Made by a program: the position numbers and the translations under genes
Notes under the pieces: generated by a model
The model's input: only the letters and a program-made list of their open reading frames with translations
Told to the model about the DNA's origin: nothing
Database searches by the model: none
NCBI GenBank assembly: GCA_021805275.1
Contig: JAJZFQ010000086.1
Span: forward strand, 1 to 6,306
Origin: Pseudomonadota bacterium
GTDB taxonomy: Bacteria > Pseudomonadota > Gammaproteobacteria > Steroidobacterales > Steroidobacteraceae
Direction of reading: 5' to 3'
DNA length: 6,306 nt
In this document: positions 1 to 5,530 of the stretch, one piece after another
Numbering within the stretch: position 1 is the first letter of the stretch
How the letters are laid out: every line of letters begins with the position of its first letter

Positions 1-350
1 CCTGCTCCAGCAGGCGACAGGGAAGCTGTATCTGATCGTGGATGGCCACCCGGTGCATCGCTCGGTCGTAGCCCGCGACTTCGTCGCCGCCAACGAGGCC
101 AGACTGCGCCTGATCCGGCTGCCGGGTCACTGCCCGGAGCTCAACCCCGATGAACTCCTCAACCAAGACGTCAAAACCAATGGCCTCGGCAAGAGTCGCC
201 CGGCCCATCGCGCTGAACTGATGGCCGGGGTCCGCAGCCACCTGCGCCGCCGACAGAAGCAGCCGCAAGCCATCCGGAACCTGTTCCAGGAAAAACATGT
301 GCGCTACGCTGCTTGAAGAATCACGCACTGTTTTCCGGCCGGCTCAGTAA
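1..350 (+). mobile_element. Right end of an IS630-type insertion sequence (boundary uncertain)
   Basis: The transposase gene above shows that an IS630-type element enters from the left. These elements end a few tens of bases after the transposase stop, in an inverted repeat flanked by a TA target duplication. Several TA dinucleotides lie at about 348-375, the first at 348-349. The left inverted repeat is outside the window, so the terminus cannot be fixed and 350 is only a guess. Between here and 536 I see no gene. Confidence 0.4.
2..316 (+). CDS. IS630-family transposase, C-terminal part (5' end outside window)
   Basis: This is the C-terminal half of a DDE transposase that cuts and rejoins the ends of its insertion sequence. 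The frame is open from the left edge, so the real start lies outside the window. A GTG at 38 could be mistaken for the start, but it falls inside the catalytic core. The peptide IVDGHPVHRS carries the second catalytic aspartate (codon 41-43). The block LPGHCPELNPDE carries the glutamate (codon 152-154), 36 residues later, and the N-P-x-E arrangement is typical of IS630 transposases. The protein ends in a basic segment, QEKHVRYAA, with the stop at 314-316. The first aspartate and the N-terminal helix-turn-helix are not in view, so I cannot tell whether the gene is intact. The family call is strong; activity is unknown. Confidence 0.88.
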   Translation: MLQQATGKLYLIVDGHPVHRSVVARDFVAANEARLRLIRLPGHCPELNPDELLNQDVKTNGLGKSRPAHRAELMAGVRSHLRRRQKQPQAIRNLFQEKHVRYAA

Positions 351-475
351 TACGGCAACTGTTAGGTAGTACGGCCGCGGCGTCTCGCCAATCTTCCAGC
401 CGGAAGAGCGTCGGAGCCAGGACGCAGCTAGGGACGGCGGCGATGTTCTGTGGTTCGACAGGATCCCGGCAGAGT

Positions 476-495
476 CCGGCCCATGGCCGGGCCGG
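476..495. promoter_or_regulatory. Inverted repeat upstream of toxin-antitoxin genes, candidate operator
   Basis: A perfect 7-bp inverted repeat has arms CCGGCCC (476-482) and GGGCCGG (489-495) around a 6-base spacer. It ends 41 bp before the toxin start and touches a possible -35 element. TA operons are commonly autorepressed by the DNA-binding antitoxin at such palindromes, so an operator is a reasonable reading. GC-rich inverted repeats also arise by chance, and this one could instead be a hairpin related to the adjacent IS end. Confidence 0.4.
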
Positions 496-525
496 TGACA
501 CCCGCAGCCCGCAGGGTGGTAATAT
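495..525 (+). promoter_or_regulatory. Possible sigma70-type promoter of the toxin-antitoxin operon
   Basis: TAATAT at 520-525 is a good -10 match (5 of 6 to TATAAT). GTGACA at 495-500 is a fair -35 match, separated by 19 bp, which is longer than the ideal 17. It lies directly before the toxin gene and overlaps the right arm of the inverted repeat at 476-495, as expected for an autorepressed operon. If TAATAT is the -10, the transcript would start close to the ATG at 537 or the one at 543, leaving a very short leader. The call rests on the motifs alone. Confidence 0.3.
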
Positions 526-536
526 GAGCTGGTGAT

Positions 537-896
537 ATGGTCATGCGTGACCTGCTCTCGAACCTTTTTGACCTCGACGGGGAGGTCCTGGTACAGGAGG
601 GCGGCTACCGGGTAAAGGTCGAGGCCCGCCTCTGCGAGACCTCACCGCACGTGCCGCACGGCGTCAGCTACTCGCTGACGCTGCACGACAGATACGGGAA
701 GCGGGTGCTGGGGTTCGACAACGCTCACGCACCGCCCAAGCAAGGCAAGCGCTTCGCGGCACGGCGTGTGGAGTATGACCACTGGCATCCAGACGGCCGC
801 GCGATCGCGGTCTATGAATATGCTGATGCGGGTCAGTGGCTGACGGATTTCTTTGCGGCGGTAGACCGTATACTGAAGAGCCTAGGTGTGACATGA
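537..896 (+). CDS. TumE-family (DUF6516-like) toxin of a type II toxin-antitoxin pair
   Basis: This 119-residue protein matches my recollection of the small TumE/DUF6516 toxins. It has a central segment SYSLTLHDRYGKRVLGFDNAH (about residues 44-64) with the hallmark G-x-D-N-A-H, then YDHWHPDG (about 80-87) and an acidic/aromatic C-terminal helix WLTDFFAAVDRIL (101-113). The length is normal for the family and nothing is missing. The cellular target of these toxins is not something I can state. The gene is followed by a winged-helix protein whose ATG overlaps its stop (ATGA at 893-896), the arrangement of a translationally coupled TA operon with the toxin first. A second in-frame ATG at 543 has GGTGAT 6 bases upstream and could be the true start. 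The ATG at 537 has only a weak GAG at 526-528. Confidence 0.78.
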   Translation: MVMRDLLSNLFDLDGEVLVQEGGYRVKVEARLCETSPHVPHGVSYSLTLHDRYGKRVLGFDNAHAPPKQGKRFAARRVEYDHWHPDGRAIAVYEYADAGQWLTDFFAAVDRILKSLGVT

Positions 897-1252
897 AGCG
901 TATCGTCATCGGCATCATGCCCCCCGATAAGATGCGGGCTCGGGCGATCGCGATCGCTCGCGGTCAGTACAAGCCAAAGGCCGGCGAGCCCAAAGTTTGG
1001 TTTCCGAGCATGAAATCGGTCGCGGAGACTTTAAGCGACAAGAACATGGCGCTTATCCGTGTCATCGCGGAGCAGCACCCAGCCTCCATTGCTGAACTCT
1101 CACAGAAGACCGGCCGCGCGGCGAGCAATCTCTCGCGGACCCTCCACCGCCTCGCCCGCTTCGGCTTCGTTGCCCTCGAGCGTCAACCCGGAAATGTGCT
1201 CAAGCCGATCGCCCGAGCGGTCGAGTACAACATCATTGCGGTAGCAGCATGA
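893..1252 (+). CDS. COG4190-type winged-helix DNA-binding protein, probable antitoxin
   Basis: This 119-residue protein has a short N-terminal region with PKVWFPSMKSVAETLS (about residues 33-48), followed by a MarR-like winged helix at about 50-105. The recognition part reads SIAELSQKTGRAASNLSRTL and leads into the wing around FGFVALERQPG. This pattern is known from COG4190/HVO_A0114-like predicted regulators, which are often found next to DUF6516/TumE-type toxins. I chose the ATG at 893 because it overlaps the toxin stop as ATGA and has an AGG Shine-Dalgarno core at 884-886, 6 bases upstream. An upstream in-frame ATG at 836 would extend 19 codons into the toxin gene without any added family similarity. 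The likely role is to neutralise the toxin and repress the operon. That role is inferred from gene order and the DNA-binding fold; a stand-alone regulator is the alternative. Confidence 0.75.
   Translation: MKRIVIGIMPPDKMRARAIAIARGQYKPKAGEPKVWFPSMKSVAETLSDKNMALIRVIAEQHPASIAELSQKTGRAASNLSRTLHRLARFGFVALERQPGNVLKPIARAVEYNIIAVAA
944..957. repeat. Two overlapping GCGATCGC palindromes
   Basis: GCGATCGC occurs at 944-951 and again at 950-957 inside the antitoxin gene. Further copies are at 801-808, 1271-1278, 4949-4956 and 6192-6199. The octamer is identical to the HIP1 palindrome known from cyanobacteria, but these copies sit in ordinary coding and intergenic DNA. Codon effects (Ala-Ile-Ala, Arg-Asp-Arg) may explain some of them. 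No function is implied. Confidence 0.5.
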
Positions 1253-1300
1253 TACCGATCCCCGGTGTTCGCGATCGCTTGCGGACCGAATAGCGGAAGC

Positions 1301-1873
1301 TCATGAACTAGCGAATATCTTGAGTGCCACCCGTCGGCCTGGGGGGCAATCCTCAAGCTCGAGGCGCCGCTGTCTTCCGGACCGCCATGCCCCCCGCGAC
1401 GCGTAAGCTCGCCGTGCCCGGCGCAGGAACTCCTGGACCGCTGGATCGCGTACGGGGTTCCGCAGCTCCGTTAGGTCATGCGCCTTCGCCAGCACCGACC
1501 GCCGATGCGCCACCGTAGCGAGCACCGGCGCGCCGAGCGCCCCCTTGTCGCCGCCCTCTACCAGCGCCGCATCGATGGCCGGCGGCAGATCCGACGCCAG
1601 TCCGCCCGCGGCGGCGCGCAGCACATGATCGACCACGAACTGCAGAACCACCGGAACGGGTACCGGGAGAGTCAACGGCCTGCCATACCGCAGCGCGCTG
1701 CCGTAGGACCGTCGAGTATTCGCCGACTCTCCTTCCCTAAGGATCGCACGCAGACAAGAATCGAGTTGGCGCGCCCCGCTGGCCACGAGGCCCGATCGGA
1801 GAATCGGCGTCCGTCGTTGCGTATCCGCATCTGCCCCCGGCGAACGGACAGCATCCGCCGTACCGGCTGCCAT
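1301..1873 (-). pseudogene. Tyrosine recombinase (integrase) remnant, catalytic domain lost
   Basis: The first ~160 residues resemble the N-terminal, core-binding (SAM-like) part of phage-type tyrosine recombinases. ESANTRRSYGSALRY (49-63) is the usual N-T-R-x-x-Y arm-helix motif. LPVPVPVVLQFVVDHV (69-84), the block around LPPAIDAALV, and AHRRSVLAKAHDL (122-134) then NPVRDPAVQEFLRRARRAYA (139-158) fit one proteobacterial integrase group. Family members go on to a lysine-rich linker and a ~170-residue catalytic domain with R-K-H-R-Y residues. Here the similarity stops near residue 160 and the frame ends at 1301, so no catalytic residue is present. Two lesions are visible. About 11 residues normally found between ALRY and RYGRP seem absent. 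At a six-C run (1390-1395) the alternative frame continues in a more family-like way (MAVRKTAAPRA) but stops at 1353-1355. It lies 50 bp from the 3' end of tRNA-Val and converges on the TA operon. It cannot encode an active recombinase. Confidence 0.75.
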
Positions 1874-1897
1874 GCAGGAGTCGGGTGCGTTGGATTT

Positions 1898-1945
1898 TTA
1901 CGCTTAACTTATTGATTTATAATGGTGGGCGGTACTGGGATCGAA
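1898..1945. other. Candidate island attachment site at the 3' end of tRNA-Val
   Basis: The 3' half of the tRNA-Val gene (T arm and acceptor stem, about 1923-1945) is followed by a short AT-rich stretch (about 1898-1922). This contrasts with the GC-rich surroundings, and a truncated integrase begins at 1873. Integrative elements commonly recombine into tRNA 3' ends and place their integrase beside them, so this is where an att junction would lie. The second att copy would be a repeat of the tRNA end to the left of the window. No duplicate exists within the window, so this remains inference. Confidence 0.35.
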
Positions 1946-1997
1946 CCAGTGGCCCCTGCCGTGTGAAAGCAGTGCTCTACCGCTGAGCTAACCGCCC
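1923..1997 (-). tRNA. tRNA-Val (anticodon CAC)
   Basis: The minus strand folds into a complete cloverleaf of 75 nt including an encoded CCA (plus-strand TGG at 1923-1925). The acceptor stem is GGGCGGT (1991-1997) with ACCGCCC (1927-1933). The D stem is GCTC/GAGC. The anticodon arm is CTGCT-TTCACAC-GGCAG with a U·G closing pair, and the T arm is ACTGG-TTCGATC-CCAGT. The anticodon CAC (plus-strand GTG at 1963-1965) reads GUG valine codons. The variable loop is 5 nt. All conserved positions look intact, so the gene should be functional. Its 3' end abuts the region carrying the dead integrase. Confidence 0.97.
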
Positions 1998-2015
1998 ATC
2001 CCTCGAGGGAGCGCA

Positions 2016-2044
2016 AGTCTATCCACGAAGGCTGCTGGACGCAA
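2016..2044 (-). promoter_or_regulatory. Probable promoter of tRNA-Val
   Basis: On the minus strand TTGCGT (2039-2044) and TAGACT (2016-2021) are separated by exactly 17 bp. They put the transcription start near 2009, about 12 bases ahead of the mature tRNA. Between them and the tRNA lies the GC-rich palindrome CCCTCGAGGG (2000-2009), resembling the GC-rich discriminators of stringently controlled stable-RNA promoters. The hexamers match consensus only partly, so the evidence is mainly position and spacing. Confidence 0.45.
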
Positions 2045-2070
2045 CGACCGGCATGCCCCCAGGCCCGTTT

Positions 2071-2086
2071 GGTGGTTTCCACCACC
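2071..2086. repeat. Small hairpin between tRNA-Val and the REC-EAL gene
   Basis: GGTGGT (2071-2076) and ACCACC (2081-2086) are perfect 6-bp arms around TTCC. Read on the minus strand the loop is GGAA, a GNRA-type tetraloop. The element lies in the intergenic region between the divergent tRNA and REC-EAL genes, 128 bp before the latter's ATG. There is no T-tract on either side, so it is not a canonical terminator. It may be a regulator site or chance. The rest of 1998-2214 shows no gene. Confidence 0.3.
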
Positions 2087-2214
2087 GCACTGAGACAGAC
2101 GTCACACTCGCGCGGTGCAATGCGACTCAAGTCTCGGAGCGGAGCAGTCGATACAGGTCATGAGACGAACGTCGCCCCCCTGCCGGATGGGCGGCTTAGG
2201 GGTTTATTGCGACT

Positions 2215-3438
2215 ATGTCTGCAACCGCCGCGCTGCACGCCATCGATTCGGTGCTGATTGTCGACGACAGCGGCGTCCAACGGAGCATTGGCGCGGCGCT
2301 GTGCCGCGAGATGCGCATCCGCCAGATCCACCAGGCTGAGGACGGTGTGGCCGCCCTCGCCCTGCTCGATGCGCTGCCGGCTCCCCCGGATCTGCTCATC
2401 GTCGATCTGGAGATGCCGAACATGGACGGGCCGGAGCTGCTCTCGGAGCTCTCGGCACGGCGATTGCGCTCCCCGGTCATCGTCGCCTCCTCGCGCGAGA
2501 GCTCGCTGCGTCACTCCGTCGAGGACATGGGTACGGCGCTCGGGCTGCGCATCCTTGGCAGCCTGCCGAAGCCGCTGACGCAGGAGGCCCTCAGCACACT
2601 CCTGCAGCGCCAGCCGGGCGACACGCACGCGCGCGAAGCGCGCACCATCACGCCGGTCGATCCCGAGGAACTGCACGGCGCGCTCGAGCGCGGCGACATC
2701 ACCGCGTTCTACCACCCGCAGGTGGAGATCGGGAGCTGCAAGGTGCGCGGCCTGGAAGCACTCGCCCGCTGGCACCATCCGACGCGCGGCTGGATCCCCC
2801 CCGACGCCTTCATCCCGGTGGCCGAGCAGCATGGACTGATCCATGCCCTGACGTTGCGCGTGATGGACCTTGCCATGGCGCAGACCTCGCACTGGGCGCA
2901 ACACGGACTGGACCTGTCGATCGCGGTGAACATCTCCCCACTGCTGCTCGATCGCGGCGAACTCGTCCAGGAAATCTCCGACCTGCAGCGCAAGCATGGG
3001 CTGCGCGCCGAGCAGGTGGTGCTCGAGGTGACCGAAAGCACGCTGCTCGGTGAATTGGCCGTCGCCCTCGGGGTGCTGACGCGCCTGCGGCTGCGCGGCT
3101 TCCGGCTGTCGCTGGATGACTATGGCACCGGCTTCTCCTCCATGCAGCAGCTGGCCCGCATCCCGTTCACCGAGCTGAAGATCGACCGCAGCTTCGTGCA
3201 CGGCGCGGCCGACCGCGAAAGTCTGCAGGTCATCCTGCGCTCGGCGCTCGACATGGCGAGCGAGCTGGGGCTGGAGACCGTCGCCGAGGGCGTCGAGTCC
3301 CTGCAGGACTGGCAGCTGGTCCGTCAGTTCGGCTGCACGCTGGCGCAGGGCTGGCTGCTCGCCAAGGCGATGTCGCCGACGGACTTCGAACCCTGGCTGC
3401 AGCGTCTGCGCCAGCACCGCGCCGATCTGCTGGCCTGA
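2215..3438 (+). CDS. Response regulator with EAL domain, cyclic-di-GMP phosphodiesterase
   Basis: This cytoplasmic 407-residue protein has a receiver domain (about 10-130) and a C-terminal EAL domain (about 150-395). It would hydrolyse c-di-GMP to pGpG when a sensor kinase phosphorylates it. The receiver is complete: acidic pair D17-D18, phospho-acceptor D64 in LLIVDLEMP, S92 and K119 in LPKP. The EAL domain keeps the residues I associate with activity: E181-A-L-A-R185, N239, E271, D301-D302 in the loop DDYGTGFSS, K322 in LKIDRSF, E358 in AEGVES and Q378 in AQGW. An active enzyme is therefore expected. The REC-EAL order and length resemble Pseudomonas RocR (about 392 residues). The start ATG has AGGGGT at 2198-2203, 11 bases upstream. 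No histidine kinase is adjacent, so it is an orphan regulator here. The MFS gene begins 83 bp downstream on the same strand. Confidence 0.95.
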   Translation: MSATAALHAIDSVLIVDDSGVQRSIGAALCREMRIRQIHQAEDGVAALALLDALPAPPDLLIVDLEMPNMDGPELLSELSARRLRSPVIVASSRESSLRHSVEDMGTALGLRILGSLPKPLTQEALSTLLQRQPGDTHAREARTITPVDPEELHGALERGDITAFYHPQVEIGSCKVRGLEALARWHHPTRGWIPPDAFIPVAEQHGLIHALTLRVMDLAMAQTSHWAQHGLDLSIAVNISPLLLDRGELVQEISDLQRKHGLRAEQVVLEVTESTLLGELAVALGVLTRLRLRGFRLSLDDYGTGFSSMQQLARIPFTELKIDRSFVHGAADRESLQVILRSALDMASELGLETVAEGVESLQDWQLVRQFGCTLAQGWLLAKAMSPTDFEPWLQRLRQHRADLLA

Positions 3439-3460
3439 TTCGTCCAGCGGCCGGGGCGCG

Positions 3461-3483
3461 AGGGTTGCGCCGGCGCGCGCCCT
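3461..3483 (+). repeat. GC-rich imperfect inverted repeat after the REC-EAL gene
   Basis: AGGG (3461-3464) pairs with CCCT (3480-3483) around an inner GCGC/GCGC stretch. The block is flanked by CCGGGG (3451-3456) and CCCCGG (3501-3506). It could fold into a hairpin between the two co-directional genes. With no following T-run it is at best a weak terminator, and readthrough into the MFS gene is plausible. Confidence 0.25.
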
Positions 3484-3521
3484 GACCCGATACTGAGCGG
3501 CCCCGGCTTGGATGCTCCGCG

Positions 3522-4766
3522 GTGCCCCAGCGTCTTCCCCACAACGTTCGCTGCCTGCTCTCGGCGCGCGCGGTGCGCAGCATCGGCCAGGGAGCGACCG
3601 TGGCGAGCTTCAGCCTGTATCTGCATGCGCTCGGCTTCACCGGCGCGGCGATCGGCCTGGTCCTCATGGCAGGCCTTGCCTTCGGGGCACTGCTGACGCT
3701 GTTCGTCGGCCCGCTGAGCGACCGCGTGAGCCGCCGTCGGCTCCTCATCATCTACGAGTTTGCCGCGGCGGGCGCGGCGCTGGCGGCGATCATCTCGCCC
3801 AACGAGGCAGTGCTGATCGCGGCCGCCACCCTCGCCGGCTTCGGTCGCGGCGCCAACGGCGCGGCCGGTCCCTTCTCGCCCGTCGAACAGGCCTGGCTCG
3901 CCCGCGAGGTCGACGGCGAGGCGCGCCGACGCGCCCTGTCCTTCAACGCGACGCTCGGATTCGTCGGGATGGGGGTGGGCGCGTTGCTGGTCAGCGTGCC
4001 GCCGCTGCTCGGATTCGGCTACCCCGATCTGACCAGCTTTCGGATCCTCTTCAGTCTGCCGTTGCTCGGTTCACTGGCCTCACTGGCGCTGATCAGCTGG
4101 ACGCGCGAGGCGCCGCCGGTCGCACCGGCGGCGGTCCCAACGGACCCCCTGGAGGCGCAGATCAAGCGCGATGAGAACCGCCGCATCCGCAAGCTGGCAC
4201 TCACCAACGCCGTCAACGGACTGGCGATCGGCATCATCGCCCCACTGATCGCGTACTGGTTCCTGCGCCGCTACGGGGAGGGTCCGGCGGCCATTGGACC
4301 GGCGCTCGCCGCGAGCTTCGCGCTGGCGACGCTCGGGACGGTGCTCGCGCACCAGCTGAGCCGGCGCATCGGGACCGTGCGTGCCGTGACGGCGATGCGC
4401 CTGGTCGGACTAGCGCTGATGCTCGGCATTCCCTTCTCGCCCGACTTCGGTCTCGCCGCGGCGCTGTACGCGGCGCGCGGTCTGTTCAATCGCGGCACGG
4501 CGGGCGTGCGCCAGGCGGTGGCCGCGGGGCTGACCCGCGCCGAGCGGCGCGGCACGGCGGCGAGCGTGCAGAACCTCTCGATGCAGATCCCGCGCGCCAT
4601 CGGCCCGGTCATCGGCGGCTGGCTGATTCATCGCGGGGAGTTCACCGCGCCGTTCATGCTCGCCGCTGCGCTGCAGGGGCTGTACATCGTGCTCTACCAG
4701 CGATTCTTCGGTGGCGTAGACGAAGCGGCGCGGGCCGCTGCGGCCGCAGGCGGCGATCCTCTTTAG
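3522..4766 (+). CDS. Major facilitator superfamily (MFS) transporter
   Basis: This 414-residue integral inner-membrane protein has the length and hydrophobic pattern of a 12-helix MFS carrier. The loop after the second helix carries a motif-A-like sequence, GPLSDRVSRRR (63-73). A hydrophilic central loop at about 194-222 (TREAPPV to ENRRIRK) separates the two six-helix halves. The second-half counterpart of motif A is weaker, around HQLSRRIGTVRA (277-288). The C-terminus is a short alanine-rich tail. Substrate cannot be read from the sequence; drug or metabolite efflux and small-molecule uptake are both possible. I use the GTG at 3522. It is the first plausible start after the in-frame stop at 3483-3485, there is no earlier in-frame ATG/GTG/TTG, and only a weak TTGGA (3508-3512) serves as ribosome site. 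An ATG at 3512 is in another frame. It probably shares a transcript with the REC-EAL gene 83 bp upstream, but no functional tie is visible. Confidence 0.9.
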   Translation: MPQRLPHNVRCLLSARAVRSIGQGATVASFSLYLHALGFTGAAIGLVLMAGLAFGALLTLFVGPLSDRVSRRRLLIIYEFAAAGAALAAIISPNEAVLIAAATLAGFGRGANGAAGPFSPVEQAWLAREVDGEARRRALSFNATLGFVGMGVGALLVSVPPLLGFGYPDLTSFRILFSLPLLGSLASLALISWTREAPPVAPAAVPTDPLEAQIKRDENRRIRKLALTNAVNGLAIGIIAPLIAYWFLRRYGEGPAAIGPALAASFALATLGTVLAHQLSRRIGTVRAVTAMRLVGLALMLGIPFSPDFGLAAALYAARGLFNRGTAGVRQAVAAGLTRAERRGTAASVQNLSMQIPRAIGPVIGGWLIHRGEFTAPFMLAAALQGLYIVLYQRFFGGVDEAARAAAAAGGDPL

Positions 4767-5530
4767 GACGGCTGTTGGTACGCACGTGCCCAGAAGCACG
4801 TTCGCTCAAGCGCCGACCTGCTGCTCCCGCCACGGATCACCCCAAAGTGGCCTGAGTGCCTGGCGCCTGGCGAATGGCCATTTCCCACAGGCCGCGGCGT
4901 GGCCCCGAGCGCTGATAGGGAACTTCCGTTCACCTCAGCAATTGATTCGCGATCGCCATCGTGGTCTTGGGGTGAGGCGAATTTACTGGTGAGGCACCGC
5001 GCAAGCGCACAACAAACGGTTCGCAACTGCTTCGAAAACAGCCAATGCCCAAGGGTAGGATGGCAAAGTGGATTCGCAGACCAACGACAGCAGTGCGCCT
5101 TCGCAACGAGCGCGCGGCTCACCGCGACTGTTCGCTCGAGAGAGCATCTCCCGCAGCACCTGAACTGGCGTCGCGTCGAAGAAGAAACCGCCCCCCGCCC
5201 GATCGAGTGTCCTCTGCCGTTCAGTGACGTCCCGCCGGACCCAAGGTCCCGGACCTCCATGACCTCATGGCACACCTCGCCGACGCCATCGCCTTTGTGC
5301 GCGGCAGCCCGCGATCCCTCAGCCACCTCACGGTCGCCCAGGACGAGGAATCTTTCCTCCGCAAAGGACTCGCGGCATGAGATACCGTCGATACGGAGAT
5401 CGATTTCGCATCCATCGGGCGGTTCAAGAACAGTCCGCCACGCGTTTGACGACGAGAAAGACGCGCCGCCGGCTCGACGAATTCCGCGGACCCAAACGCT
5501 GCATCGCCTGGAGGCTGCAGGGGATATTGC
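4767..5530. other. 764-bp interval without a recognisable gene
   Basis: No frame here gives a protein I recognise, and the longest open frames (4899-5534 plus, 4763-5326 minus) have shadow-like composition. Two shorter stretches look somewhat more protein-like. On the plus strand, 5267-5380 encodes 37 residues beginning MAHLADAIAFVRG and ending KGLAA; after its stop the same frame continues with EIDFASIGRF to a second stop. On the minus strand, a 93-codon open stretch at 4983-5264 contains FFFDATPVQVLREML and PWALAVFEAVANRL but has no good start at its head. A 7-bp tandem repeat, CCTGGCG twice, lies at 4859-4872. The interval may be decayed genes or an old mobile-element scar between the MFS and ATPase genes. 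No RNA gene or terminator with a T-tract was seen. Confidence 0.5.

Noticed and set aside
836..1252. Longer form of the antitoxin starting at ATG 836
   Set aside because: It would add 19 codons inside the toxin gene with no family similarity. The ATG at 893 has a better ribosome site and the coupled ATGA overlap.
1478..1915. 145-codon plus-strand frame opposite the integrase remnant
   Set aside because: The arginine/proline-rich composition and position antisense to recognisable integrase sequence mark it as a shadow frame.
1909..2130. 73-codon minus-strand frame containing AVSSAVEHCF and GSIPVPP
   Set aside because: It is a translation through the tRNA-Val gene itself. Peptides of this kind are a well-known spurious annotation artefact of tRNA loci.
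2158..3417. 419-codon open frame on the minus strand opposite the REC-EAL gene
   Set aside because: It is an almost complete mirror of a gene with full domain evidence. Its product is rich in R, Q, H and A with no recognisable motif, which is typical antisense openness in GC-rich DNA.
4830..4920. Segment reminiscent of the repeated ends of IS21-type elements (CACCCCAAAGTGGCC and TTCCCACAGG pieces)
   Set aside because: The resemblance is from memory only. I found no convincing internal repeats or istA/istB sequence, so I do not call an element.
4763..5326. 187-codon minus-strand frame downstream of the MFS gene
   Set aside because: The product is rich in S, R, C and G without motifs or hydrophobic pattern, and it overlaps the MFS stop. 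I could not support it as a gene.
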